Of a DNA stretch of 64,000 nt, positions 11,889-23,934 are shown in pieces. The position numbers and the translations under genes are program-made. Numbering within the stretch: the stretch's first letter is position 1; every line of letters begins with the position of its first letter. Below the pieces are notes generated by a model, which had not been told where the DNA came from, did no database searches, and saw only the letters and a list, made by a program, of their open reading frames with translations. The stretch is from contig CP136068.1 in NCBI GenBank assembly GCA_032622095.1, positions 118,095,509 to 118,159,508 of the forward strand, read 5' to 3'. The stretch is from Siphonodentalium dalli (Eukaryota > Mollusca > Scaphopoda > Gadilida > Siphonodentaliidae).

Positions 11889-12332
11889 AGGGCGGGTTGT
11901 CCAGAAATTGTTAATAGTGATTATGTTCTTTGATGATATATTATTAAAGATTTTGACCAACAAAACATGTGTTTATTCATTAATTATGTCAATGCGTGGA
12001 CTGGAGTAAAGTATGACACGATGTTTTGACAACAGTTTCTGAACGGCACTTAAGGTAAGTGAAGACTAACTAAAAGGGGTGCTTTCAAAACAAACATTTG
12101 ATGCAAATGGTTCATTATCACAGCGTGTAAGCACAACACTTAGTGATCGGGATTCATCTCACTGATGTCAAGTTAACTGGAGGTGAATACACAAACAGCC
12201 TTTGAACGATGCCGGCGGAACTGCATGGGTAGGCCCCTATATTAAATCTAGAGTAGGCCCCTATGGGTTATCTTCATTCTGCAAGCATGTTTCCTTGCAT
12301 TCACTGCGATTTGGAGGTGCGACCAAAGCAAC
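11889..12332. other. non-coding spacer between MULE and satellite
   Basis: Contains a second partial MULE-end-like string (GGGCGGGTTGTCC at about 11890). No gene was found. Confidence 0.4.
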
Positions 12333-13179
12333 ATCCCAGATAGCACACCCACGTTGGGCCATCGTCATTTCTATCGTTGGGCCAACGTTGGCCCAACTAT
12401 GGCTGTTGCCGCTGGCTCGGCGTCGGCTCGACGTCGGATCCCGTCGTCGACTCGACGTCGAGCCGACGTTGGTGCGCCATCGGGCACCGACGTTGAAACG
12501 ACGTCGAACCAAGGGTGAATTCCACTAATAATACGACGTTGAGCCAACATTGGGCCAACGTCATTTCTATCAACGTTGGAATCCAACGTTGGGCCAACTA
12601 TGGCTGTTGCGACGTCGGATCCCGTCGTCGACTCGACGGTGGTTCGACGTCGATCCGACGGTGGTGCGCCGTCGGGCACCCGACGTTGAAACGACGTCGA
12701 ACCAACGGTGAATTCCACTAATAATACGACGTTGGGCCAACGTCATTTCTATCAACGTTGGGCCAACTATGGCTGTTGCCGCTGGCTCGGCGTCGGCTCG
12801 ACGTCGGATCCCGTCGTCGACTCGACGGTGGTTCGACGTCGAGCCGACGTTGGTGCACCGTCGGGCACCCGACGTTGAAACGACGTCGAACCAACGGTGA
12901 ATTCCACTAATAATACGACGTTGGGCCAACGTCATTTCTATCAACGTTGGTCCAACTATGGCTGTTGCCGCTGGCTCGGCGTCGGCTCGACGTCGGATCC
13001 CGTCGTCGACTCGACGGTGGTTCGACGTCGATCCGACGGTGGTGCGCCGTCGGGCACCCGACGTTGAAACGACGTCGAACCAACGGTGAATTCCACTAAT
13101 AATACGACGTTGGGCCAACGTTGGGCCAACGTCATTTCTATCAACGTTGGAATCCAACGTTGGGCCAACTATGGCTGTT
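12333..13179. repeat. ~190-bp CpG-rich satellite, main block
   Basis: About 4.4 tandem units. The marker AATTCCACTAATAATA recurs at about 12520, 12713, 12901 and 13092, giving periods of 188-193 bp. Units are dense in CGACG/CGTCG and in the palindrome CCAACGTTGG. The block opens with TCCCAGATAGCACA, whose near-inverse TGTACTGTCTGGGA closes a diverged related sequence near 30030. Long minus-strand open frames here repeat with the satellite and are not evidence of a gene. Confidence 0.9.
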
Positions 13180-14240
13180 AGTTTAAACAGTATTTATTTT
13201 TCCCTCTATGGACATTCAGATAAATAATTACAATAGATACAAATTTAGAAGAAAAATGGGATTAGGCAACAAGCCATAGGCTTATTTGAAGCCCTCTCCC
13301 TTGACAATGGCACAGCCCTACTTGACTGCAAGTCAAGTAGGGGTAAATAATAGAGGCATAAAAAAGATCCATAGAAAGAAGAAATATGAGGTGGAGGCGA
13401 GACAAAGGGACAGAAGATAATGTCAGAATTTTAGAGAGAAGGTCAGAGTACAGAGTGTGAGGTGTAATTATATATCTGAACATGCATATAATTAATTTCA
13501 AATAAACCAAAAAGATATATAATAACACATTTCAAGGAAATAAAAAGTATTTATACATAATTTGTGATTGGAAAAATAACCATGTGAACATCTGCAGTGG
13601 TCCATCGACCCGACGACCCACGTTGGAGAGACAAATAGCATCTCGGTTTATGATGTACCATGCAAGTTCAATATTGCAATTTTGGAACAGCTTAAGAGAA
13701 GAATCGTTGAAAGCGATTACTGGTTATTATAAATTTCTGAGCTGCCAAGAAGATTTTTTTATTAGTTTCATAGGATAATTCATCAGATCCCCATAGTACT
13801 AATTCACTAGTTATTGTTACATCAGATAGGGTATTAAGAAGTTCTTCTCTGTGTGAGGTATATTGAGCGCATTCCAGAAAAAAATGTCTAGCAGTTTCAA
13901 TGCAACCACACATGCAATAAGGCAAGTCTTTGAGGTGGTTATCTTTTAGATCGCTGTTAAGATTGCTACATCTTAATCTCAGCCTGGTGTGGTAAATTTG
14001 AGCTGTCGTAGAATAGCTGGTAAAGTAGTATTTAGGCTTTAATATATCAGGTTTAAGATTGCGTTTGAAATCGCCTATTGAAGTTGCTTCTTTAACAGAG
14101 TCTGGGAGTACATTCCACGAACGGACAGACGACGGAAGAAAGGATTGCATATAGTAATCATTATTACTATCAGAGGGGCGTTTCATTGTATTTCTAGTGT
14201 TGTGGTCATGTAGTGAGTTACTTTCTGGGGGTACCATATT
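13180..14240 (-). mobile_element. 5'-truncated LINE inserted in the satellite
   Basis: The insertion is flanked by a perfect 12-bp duplication ACTATGGCTGTT (13168-13179 and 14241-14252), and satellite sequence continues in register after it. The minus-strand frame 14369-13692 reads from satellite into the element and gives a LINE RT C-terminus: HDHNTRN, SFLPSSVRSWNVLPDSV and a Cys-rich tail (YCMCGCIETARHFFLECAQY). The 3' end lies toward 13180. The RT core is absent because the copy is truncated, so it could not move on its own. Confidence 0.9.
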
Positions 14241-14411
14241 ACTATGGCTGTTGCCGCTGGCTCGGCGTCGGCTTGACGTCGGACCCCGTCGTCGACTCGA
14301 CGGTGGTTCGACGTCGAGCCGACGTTGGTGCGCCCTCGGGCACCCGACGTTGAAACGACGTCGAATCAACGGTGAATTCCACTAAGAATACGACGTTGGG
14401 CCAACGTTGTG
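14241..14411. repeat. ~190-bp satellite, distal block
   Basis: Continues the unit interrupted at 13179 by the LINE, through GGTGAATTCCACTAAGAATA and a final CCAACGTTG. Confidence 0.9.
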
Positions 14412-14425
14412 TTTGGGCATTGACA

Positions 14426-16640
14426 GGGACGGATCGAGGCTCCATTCGTAGGGTCGATTCCCCTCACATTAGGGCGTCCTTATAAAATTAACATCCGATG
14501 AGATACAACATACCAATAAATTTAAAGTCCCACATAATGTTTGCAACTTCAAAGTATTATAATTGGAAACAATTCAATTTCACAAATATGAAACCATAAT
14601 AAAATGAAACATATTGAAAAAAAAGTGTATGTCGATTTAAATAAAGACAAAATGACATGTCATTAGTTGTTGATTTTAAGAATCTTGACCATCTACTCAC
14701 TCTAAAGAAAAATATTTTTTATTGGTCTCCTGAATAAAGTTATCGAAAATGCTACATATTTTTGTTAGCTTATATATCCCTTTACCATACAAAAGAAATG
14801 TCTTAATTTGCGAGTGTGTGCTCTCGATAATATTGGGAACAAAATATTCAAACATTATGTGGCTTTAAACTTTGGTCAGGTTACTTCTTCTTCGAACATC
14901 ATTATTCTGGAGGGTGATCTGATGTAGATGGGCAAAATTTGAAACGGCTCAAAGTACATATGATTAAATTAAACCTAGTAATTGCTCATTTACGTACCAG
15001 TGCTATTATATAGAGGGAACTCTGTGCATGGTGATATACAATGTCACATAAGAAAGAATATCGCGTTTTTGCAATCCGTTTCCTAATTAGTCCATGATAC
15101 TGTAGATTCTGATTATATAAATTCAATACATATGCATGTACAGCAATTAATTTTATCTGTTGACATATTATGAAATGAGCAATTACTAAGCTTATTTGTA
15201 TCTATGCACATATGTATGCCACTTGTTGCATATGTTGGAATGATTTATCTGGGAGAACTTAAACCCATGGATCCATAACGATTAATTTATGTATACAAAA
15301 CCCAACATATTATATGAAATATAATATTTTCATCATTCCATGATCTGTCATGAACTGGATTCAGTGTACTCATGGCTCATGCATATATATATATATGCAG
15401 GAACTTGGCTTGTATGAAGCAACTGTTTTGTAGGACATTGATTGACAATTCTTCTGAAGAAATCATATCGCGAGAGAAACCATTTTATATTCACCTCCTT
15501 GAATATCTGGAATTTACCATTTTCATAGGTTATCATTACGTTATTAATAACTGATGTATCAGATGTATAACTGCCACAACAAGATGGACACACATCATCC
15601 TTTCAGTGCCGATTATCGATACACCGATGAATGCCGAGTTTTATTTTTGCATCTGATTGAATGCACAACACAGGACAAGTAAGAATTTCCATCCAAGTGA
15701 ATAACCATAAACTGACGAATTCATGTCGTACATGGTGTTATGTCGGTCGCGCTGGTGTCAGTCGTGCAATAATATTCACAATACAACGATGTGCAACACG
15801 ATATAGACCATGCTGGAATACTGGTACATGTAAGTTCATATCCCCAAGCCGTTGATGGTTTCGACAGCCGAGTAAACTTTGATCGAATCCGCTTGTATAG
15901 TACCGTAGCTTATACACAAAATATCCAGATCCAGAAACAGGATAGCAAGTAAATAAGTCCTGAAAGAAACAGAGAATAACGTTAGCCCAATGCATTTTCT
16001 GTGTGCAGCTTGACATTGTCACACACTGTACACATCTTGATATATAAGAACCAGACCAATCCGGGAAATTCCTACATGCATTTGCATGCACGAGAGTACT
16101 TTAATTATTTGACCGGTTGCCAATAATATATATAAAATATGTATGCATATGGTACTTTAATTAATCGAACGGTTCCCGATAGTATATATAGGTACCATAC
16201 CTTTGCACGTGGTACGTAATCGTTACATATACTGGTCTCGAGGAATTCGTGAGTTGGAAGGACTTGAGCACGTGCTGATGACACCGACGCCGGTAGGTGG
16301 AGGTGTTATGCGCGCGCGAAGTTTTTCTCAACTCATGAATATCTCTGAGAACAGCAGGTAATTAATTATCTTATATACCCAATACCCAGGATCGTCTCAA
16401 TCAACCAATTGGTCACGGATTCTCAAAACTCGCTATAAGCCTACGTACTGCTCACTCTCGTCGGTGTCAATTTCTAGCAAAACTGTCAATCAGTTCATTA
16501 ATAAAATTGCACAGATCCCTCAAGAGCTAGCGCATGGTAAGTTTCTGCTCATTGGAAATTTTCCCCAGCAAATATGAGACCGAACATATTAGTAAATTCG
16601 CAAGATATCGAGTAATTATTTTAGCATGTTTTGAATTGTT
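14426..16640. other. gene-free AT-rich DNA
   Basis: No conserved coding frame, TIR pair or tandem array was recognised. The open frames present (for example 15348-15593, 15738-16091) have no recognisable domain and no supporting signals. Confidence 0.5.
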
Positions 16641-16779
16641 GTCAGCCGTATCATCAACGATAAAGAGTGTTTGTGTTTCAATGCCCATTTACTAGTACGA
16701 TGAATATTAAACAGCGGTTTGAAAACTTGCTTTATAAAAAATCTCAGCATTTGGTGACAAATCGGAATGGATATGAAGA

Positions 16780-18335
16780 ACGGGGTTTGAGAACGGGGGG
16801 GGGTGGGGGTAATATGTCAGGGACTTTGACAGAAGCCTTCCTTTTTTGAGGGGTTAAATTGCAACCACCCGTGAACCAATCTGTTTTCCCAACTTGACCA
16901 AGTTTCATCTGGTCTCCCATTCGATGCTGAGTTTGAAATCCAACACACTACCATTTAATAGCTATAATATAGTCTTTGTAGAAAATAATATAATGTACTC
17001 TAAATATTACATATCTGTTGGGAACCGAAACTATCCAGACGATCTCAGAAAGATTTTGCCTGAAATTCAACTTTAATATGATATTGAAAATTCCAAATCT
17101 TGAAATTAGCTCACCGCATAATAATGACCAAAACGATACTCATTAGAAATTTGGAAATGTAAACTATCGAAATGATCTCAAAACAGATTTTGCCTAAGAT
17201 GTTCAACTTATAAAGTTATTGAAAATTTAAAATGTTGAAATTATCTGGGGGGGGGGGGGGGGGGGGGGGTAATAACTCGACCTCTATCGCCACATCCATG
17301 TTGCGATCACCCTAATTATTTGTTCTAACCCACAACCTCCTAGAGTGGGCAATCTTACTGTCAGGTCAGGGACAATACGGGTAAGGTTGTCCCGCCCCCA
17401 TTAACTTTGACCAAAATGTTAGGCATTTCATGACTGACACGACATTAATTTAAGTTATTGAAAATTCCAAAATGTTGAAAAGTTTGACAAAAATTGGGGG
17501 AGGGGTGGTAACACCTCAATGTTCAAACCCCTGTCGCCACATCCATTTTTGCACACATTACCATATTTATTCCAACCCACATTGTCACAGATATTAAATT
17601 CTTACTGTCAGGGGCGTGACGACAACGGGGGTGGGGGCTTGACAACAGCATGTTGATAGCAGACCGCCTTTCTGCCAAACTGCTCTAAATGTAGGCCTAC
17701 TGGTTAGAACAACAAACTATTTCAGTTGGTAGCTTGGTGAGCCCCCATGCAAGCTAAGTAATTAATTGATATGAATACCTCAGACAAAATATGGGATGGG
17801 TAATATTTGTTTATTGGTAAAAAATGCCCCATATGTATCGCCACATATCCCCAAAAAGTTAAATTACCCGCCCAATAATATCTAATCATGTCTATTATTG
17901 GGGGGGGGGGGTGTTCAAATTTATGTTTTAGGGACACGCGGCATTTAATACAGTGACAACGTCCATTATGTAGTCATTGGTCGTTTGTGGGGGGTGCATC
18001 AATACACAAATTGACCCCAACCAAATACATAAATCATAATATTACTCAACGTTACGACTATAGCCCCACACTACAGCTGAAATAATTATTGTGACACAGT
18101 GTGACAACGTAATAACTTCCTTCCAACAGCTCCAGTCAAATAAATAATAATGCTAATTGTTGCTGCCATTCTCAAGGTGTATACTCGCAATGTTAACAAC
18201 TTTGCTCTAATAAGTCTAAGATCTGTTATCAATGATCTTTAATTGTTCATTACATTTAACACGAACATGCTGATCCCCAGGAGCTTGTAACGCGCTCCGC
18301 TATACACCAACCCACAACATACGCTAAACCTCCTA
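16780..18335. repeat. remnants of a G-tract-containing element family
   Basis: Several diverged blocks share 'tattgaaaatt.caaa.t.ttgaaa' (about 17075, 17215, 17455) and the terminal-type strings CCCCTGTCGCCACATCC (17542) and CAGGGGCGTGACGACA (17610). G homopolymers occur at 17247-17268 and 17900-17910. The same ends occur at 1800-1821, 18725-18742 and 62332-62356, so this is a dispersed, degraded family with hAT-like CAGGG termini. No intact copy and no gene is visible. Confidence 0.5.
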
Positions 18336-20192
18336 CAGAGCCGTAATTTCGCTAAAATCCGGATTGAGAATCCAAAGCCGATTACGGGGGGCGGAGCTAA
18401 TTTCGGATTCTAGGTCAGATTTTAAAATCCACGTGGTCTCCGAAACTCTCCCCCAGCGTCAAACATGGCTCATGTATTTGACACAAGTATCATTTGTATC
18501 TTATATTTATAAAGTGCATGTTTGTTGTGAATGAAAGTCATGCTGTTCTTCTATGTGTGTATACACGGCACATAATTTGCTGCCAATCCGACTTAATCGC
18601 ATCTTTTTTTCAAGTTAAAGTGTGTTTATTGATGATGGCAAGCATATCTAAACATGACAGCTCTAAGCCTCCTGAATCAAATTCCGAAGATGTTGTGAAG
18701 AACACACGGAACTTGTCAGTTGAACAGGGACGTGACGACAGGGGTTGATTGGGTGTCTCGACCCCCACCCCGAACTTTGGTACAATTTGCTAAGCTGTGC
18801 AGTCATTCATACGTGAGGAAAATCAGGATTATTTTGACTAACTGTTTCAAATAATGATACGTACAAGCCAACAAACGCAACAAACAAACCCGATTTTAAA
18901 TAAATACATATACAAACTTATGACTAACTCGAGAGAGGGGGTGTCCAGTGATCTGTATATATGTTCAACTTGTTTTGGTAGTCATGTTGCTTTGCCATTA
19001 CTAATTATTTATTTTTTCAGTGTAATAACATATGGGAGAGGGGGAACCCTTAAGTGAGTCAGTACTTGTCCCCCAATTCCTTTGTATGTATAAACAAATG
19101 TATGTGTTATATATCATGTGTTATCTAAATTTGACATATATTTGAAATAAATATATCTAAACTAAACTTTGGTACATTCCAGCAGTCGGAAATTTCATGC
19201 ATGACACAACATTAGTTGGACATTAATTTGACACCATATATAGGTTGGCATTGTTCTCATTGTTTGATTTTTTTCAACCAGTAAAAGTTGGTAATTTTCC
19301 AATCTTAGTGTTTGTCAGATTGGATATTTCCAAGGAGAGCAAATTGAATTCTGCGAACCTGTGAGATTTATGTTTGGTTCAATGGGGGGGGGGGGGGGGG
19401 GGTGCAGTTGGCCGGAAATTTGAGGAAACTTCTAGCCACGTCCCTAGAACATGTGTCTGTTGTCTATACAGAGACTATTGGGCAAAACGACTGCATTTAA
19501 CGAAACAAAACATGTTAAAATTGCTATAACTTTAAGACTAGATGATAGTACATACGTGTATCTGATAATCCATCGATACCATATAATCCTACTATTTCTT
19601 GAATAAGAAGAAACATTATAATAACGAACACAGCAGAAGACATATCCATGCAGGTTCATATGAATTCGGTCAATGGTGACGTATCCGCCGAATTCGAAAT
19701 CGACATGCGTTCGGGCGGTATTTTAAGGATGGAATTATGAAATGGACATATGAAAGTGACAATCAACAATGATTTGCCATCAACCGAAGTGCTCCCCCAG
19801 CGTTACTATCAATAGCGTTATTATTTGGCTAATTTCAGTAATATTCTCCCAGTTTACATTCAATAAAACAAATTTGTCTCCGCATTTAAAATTCTTTGAT
19901 ATAGATCGTTTATATTCTGCAATAATTTGTACACAAGAGACGGATTCTTATGTTTTATTGTGTTTTTAAACTCTGAGGTGGCGGAATCTCGGTTTGTTTA
20001 CATTACGAACATTTGAGTCCGTAATCGGAATCCGAATCCAAATCGGATTACCACGAAATTAGGATTACGGTCTGTTCGTTTACTGATTCTGCAAATTTGT
20101 GGTCTGTTCTTTTGCCGAACCAAGTCGTACGGGGACCAATCTGTAATCTGGATCCAGAATCTGAAACGGATTTTAGCGAAATAACGCCTCTG
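18336..20192 (+). mobile_element. non-autonomous TIR DNA transposon, copy 2
   Basis: Inverted partner of 445-2214, nearly identical over its length except for an extra ~120 bp around 19335-19455 with a 22-base G run. It begins CAGAGCCGTAATTTCGC and ends GCGAAATAACGCCTCTG. An internal CAGGGACGTGACGACAGGGG (18725) and CCACGTCCCTA (19436) look like the two ends of an older element carried by both copies. The short open frames (18494, 18854, 19769) mirror those of copy 1 and carry no domain. Confidence 0.75.
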
Positions 20193-20215
20193 AGAAGGAG
20201 CATGGTGGCTGAATT

Positions 20216-20416
20216 TTCTGAAATGCATAGCAACTGAATTTTGATAAATAAAAGTTACTCGGCTCACTGGGAGTAATGCCGATGGTTGTTATCGATGCAA
20301 TCCGGTATCATCTGAAAGAAAAATCATTTTCATATCGATCACAACCATCGACATTACCCCCGACGAGCCGATAGTAACTTTTCTTGATTAAAATTCAGTT
20401 GATATGCATTTCAGAA
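20216..20416. mobile_element. palindromic MITE
   Basis: About 201 bp whose arms start TTCTGAAATGCATA and continue through CAACTGAATTTT, AAAGTTACTCGGC and AATGCCGATGGTTG, matched in inverse on the right side. The loop is around 20310-20330. No TSD was identified. Confidence 0.7.
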
Positions 20417-20589
20417 CGTTAGCCATCGTACTCGTGCATTCTCAACATGAGCTTAATATGTGGGTGGGGTGTATAGCGGAGAGCGTTAGAAGCTCCGGTG
20501 TACAGATCGAACCACGGAACATTTAATAATTTACATGGCTGTGGATGGAATCTCATGAAATGGTAACATGTAGCAATATTGCAGTAAAC

Positions 20590-21100
20590 TGCCATGGTTA
20601 ACCACAATAAATTACCATGGTTAACAAGTCTAAACCACCACGTTAAACCAAAGTATAGCACCATGGTAAACCACAGTATACCACCATGGTAACACCACGG
20701 TAAACCACAGTATACCATCATGGTAACACCACGGTAAACCAAAGAATATCACCATGGTAACACCACGGTAAACCACAGTATACCACCATGGTAACACCAC
20801 GGTAAACCACAGTATACCATCATGGTAACACCACGATAAACCACAGTATACCACCATGGTAACACCGCGGTAAACCATGGTAACACCCACGGTAAACCAC
20901 AGTATACCATCATGGTAACACCACTGTAAACCACAGTATACCATCATGGTAACACCACGGTAAACCTCAGTATACCATCATGGTAACACCACGGTAAACC
21001 ATAGTAACACCACGGTAAACCACGGTACACCATCATGGTACCACCACGGTAAACCAAAGTATACCACCATGGTAACACCATGGTAAACCATGGTAAAAAA
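20590..21100. repeat. 34-bp minisatellite
   Basis: Tandem 34-bp units starting CATGGTAACACCACGGTAAA, then CCACAGTATACCAC, with occasional half-length units. The consensus itself contains several nested CCATGG-type palindromes. The minus-strand open frames with YHGGILWFTVV repeats are a by-product of the tandem sequence. Confidence 0.9.
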
Positions 21101-21323
21101 AAAACGAGATATTTTGGCCACCCATCGTGGTGTCACCATGGTGGTTTACCACGGTGGTTTACCACCATGGTAACACCTCGGTAAACCACCACGGTATTAC
21201 CACCACGGTAAAACCATGGTAAACCACCATGGTAAACCACCATGGTGACACCACGATGGGTGGCCAAAATATCTCGGTTTTTTTACCATGGTTTACCGTG
21301 GTGTTTTACCATGGTGGCACCAA
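21100..21323. repeat. foldback end of the minisatellite
   Basis: Inverted arms containing GAGATATTTTGGCCACCC and CATCGTGGTGTCACCATGG (about 21108-21160) are matched in inverse at 21228-21280, around a core of CCATGG/CCACGG repeats. This could be the end of a foldback element from which the minisatellite expanded. Confidence 0.7.
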
Positions 21324-21371
21324 GGGGGATTTTTATATGGGAATTCGGCCAAGCCACTGTTGTGGACACAA

Positions 21372-21454
21372 TAGTCCACCGAGCGAGGCGCGAACTCACG
21401 CCGGTGCATTAACACCATTACAAGTCCGACACTCTGCCCACTGGGCTACCACAT
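21372..21454 (-). repeat. tRNA-like SINE head (pseudo-tRNA)
   Basis: On the minus strand the sequence has an A-box-like TAGCCCAGTGGGC, an anticodon-loop-like CTTGTAA and a B-box-like GAGTTCGCGCC, in tRNA order. There is extra sequence between the anticodon region and the B box, and no good acceptor stem, so it is not a functional tRNA. A tRNA-derived SINE head is most likely. Confidence 0.5.
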
Positions 21455-21708
21455 CCACATTATGTCAAGTAGTCTGTCCGTCAAGTCAGGTAATTTCAAT
21501 ATATCAGTCTCTATTTTGATCACATTGTTTAAACCTGCACAGTTATTATTAGTCAGTTTCGATTTCCTCATATGTTTCCAAATTTATTATTTATTGTTAA
21601 AATTCCGTTCGACGTGGAAAATAATCGATCAACGATTTTGGTGCTTTTTAAATTTAAGCCGTGAGTCTAGAGTGAATACAAGGAATGTGGCTTCCCCGGG
21701 CTTCGTGT

Positions 21709-21724
21709 GAGAGAGAGAGAGAGA

Positions 21725-21775
<51 letters not shown>

Positions 21776-21788
21776 AGAGGGAGAGAGG

Positions 21789-21824
<36 letters not shown>

Positions 21825-21830
21825 GAGAGG

Positions 21831-21903
<73 letters not shown>
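21709..21903. repeat. (GA)n microsatellite
   Basis: About 195 bp of GA dinucleotides with a few GGG interruptions. It abuts the truncated left edge of a TTAA-family MITE fragment. The Arg-Glu and Ser-Leu open frames here are repeat artefacts. Confidence 0.95.
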
Positions 21904-21904
<1 letters not shown>

Positions 21905-21907
<3 letters not shown>

Positions 21908-22272
21908 CTCCTCTCAATAACTATTTCAATGGCTTCAGGGGCCAAAAATATTTGATTCGAGTCGAGGAAGCCACCCATCAAAGCTCAGATTTATTAGATA
22001 TCGATTTTAGAAATCTATTATTTTTCATTATCGGGAAGACTTGCTGTCCCAGAAGTTTGCCGAAAAGTCGACCGACATACTCTCGATACTAAATTCCATC
22101 GAACAAAATGTTGCTGTACAACACATTTTGGGCAATTATATACGACATTTCACAGTCGTTAGCAATATTTTTGGATAATTAATCGATTCTAATAACTAAA
22201 GTGACCTTTGATAAAATTTTGTTGTTGTTGGAATCTGTTGAGATGGGGACACTCTGATCGGATTGAGTACCT
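21905..22272. mobile_element. truncated MITE, AGGTACTCAACCCG family, copy B
   Basis: Matches copy A from AAAACTCCTCTCAATAAC onward and ends GATTGAGTACCTTTAG, where the expected TTAA has become TTAG. The first ~20 bp are missing at the junction with the GA microsatellite. Confidence 0.8.
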
Positions 22273-22494
22273 TTAGTTGCGTTTTCAGTGGATTTAATTT
22301 GATTCTGCATTTGGAACACAATTTTTCTAGGCTATATATGAACACTTGGTGTATAGGGTCATTTGGGTATGAAATTGTCAGAGTCGACTTCATACTTAGG
22401 CTATACCCTGCAGATTTAATCACTCAATAATCACTGCATGATGGTTGTGTTGTTTCAACATTATTTTTAACTTCACACATTTTCTACAGTAACA

Positions 22495-22680
22495 TGCATT
22501 AAACTGTCACCTCTAATCAGTCTACCGCTATACTAGGCCTATAACTAATTAAGACATGTAGGCTAGTAAGTGTGGTCCCTAATCCGAAACCACGAGTAAG
22601 CTTTTCGTGAAACAATGCGCGGAAGATATTACGCAGTAAGCTTTTATCGAAACAGTGCGCGGTAGATTCTACCACTCACT
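22495..22680 (+). repeat. dispersed repeat that is the empty-site paralogue of element E3
   Basis: The sequence from TGTCACCTCTAATC through GTGTGGTCCCTAATCC to GAGTAAGCTTTTCG matches, in inverse, the sequences on both sides of element E3 (51475-51610 and 53099-53115). Here the two flanks are contiguous with a single CTAATC, so this copy lacks the insertion. A C homopolymer follows at about 22768. Confidence 0.7.
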
Positions 22681-23340
22681 CTATCTCTCAAATACAAGTT
22701 AAAACGTTAAAACAACCTTACAAATTCGCAACTGAAGACTGTCTACTACTATAGTTCATGTATTAAATCACCCCCCCCCCCCCCATCTGCCCCTGTGCAT
22801 AATGATAATAACTGTTTCATTTGTACCGCGCACTTCCGCGTAGTTATGCGCAGTTCCGCGCACTGTTTCGAGGTGCCGCTTTACGGCGTGTTTCAGAACG
22901 AAAAAGTTGAATAAAATCAACAAATTTGTGAATTTAAAAACAATTCAAACGTTAGTGTATTTCATGTCTCAGCCCGGACATATACATAAAATTTCAGTAA
23001 TATCCATTGAGAAACAACGGACCAAACACCACATAACACCCCATTTACACCTTTTATTTGGAGCCGACTCGGCCTCGGCATACACTTTATAGTGTGTCCC
23101 CCCTGCATGGAGTTTGCTGAAGACTGGGATGCTCAAATACGACCATTCTCATCTTACTTCCTGGTTTCTTTCTGTGGTAGGTACCTAGCAAGATTCAAGT
23201 GGGAAGCGATCCAAATATTTGCCGATTTAATAACGTCAGTATACTTACAATTAGGTTTAAATTATTTGCATCACATGGTCTATAATGCGGATGATCTTAA
23301 CACGTTGCCTCGTAGTACAACACGAGGTACACTTACTTAA

Positions 23341-23931
23341 AGGGGTACTGTACCCAAGATGTTGTTGTTGGTTTCTATAATCCCCGAGTCGGAGAATAAG
23401 GTAACAACTTTTCCATTTTTTGAAAGTCTGTTGAGTACGAAGTATTGTTACGGATGGCAAATTTACCGGAATGCAAAAATACAAATTGTCGTTGTCGAGT
23501 AATTTTTGTAAAGTTTTCAACCAAATGAATCAAATAAACATTATATTATATGCTTAGTAGTCCCATATACTCATTTAAGTTAGTGTACCGTCGCTAGTCA
23601 ATGAGTGGCTTGGGTTTTCTCCCCGTATAAGCATAATGTTTCAAACGATCGTGTGTGCAATTGTTTTCCTAATCCAGAATCCCTCAATATAATTTGATTA
23701 CGTTTTGTACACGGAAATTCGAATTTTAAGAGACGCCATTTTATGGCTGGAGCCATAAAATCAATTTATATTAAATTATTAACTTTTAAATTATTAAATT
23801 TTAAGATAGCCTATTAACCTGAGCGTTTACAGAATACATCTTCGACTCAAATTACTTATATTTCTATATAGTATCGATAATAGATCGTTGTTATCACCGG
23901 GAATTTATTGAAAATGGCGTACAGTACCCCT
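23341..23931. mobile_element. TTAA-flanked MITE, family 'AGGGGTACTGTAC'
   Basis: 591 bp flanked by TTAA (23337-23340, 23932-23935), with short termini AGGGGTACTGTAC and inverse. The interior is non-coding and AT-rich. Its right TTAA is shared with the TA of the next element. Confidence 0.8.
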
Positions 23932-23934
23932 TTA

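Noticed and set aside
12570-13157. 195-aa minus-strand open frame in the satellite
   Set aside because: It repeats with the ~190-bp satellite unit, has Arg/Thr-rich low-complexity sequence and no domain.
18725-19446. Nested hAT element inside copy 2 (CAGGGACGTG...CACGTCCCTA)
   Set aside because: The ends look right but no 8-bp TSD is visible and copy 1 lacks one end, so it is mentioned only as a possibility.
20419-20947. Minus-strand frames rich in YHGGILWFTVV
   Set aside because: Translation of the 34-bp minisatellite; no independent support.
21372-21454. Functional tRNA gene
   Set aside because: A- and B-box-like sequences are present, but the spacing is abnormal and the acceptor stem does not pair.
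21654-22092. Arg-Glu and Ser-Leu repeat frames
   Set aside because: Translation of the GA microsatellite.
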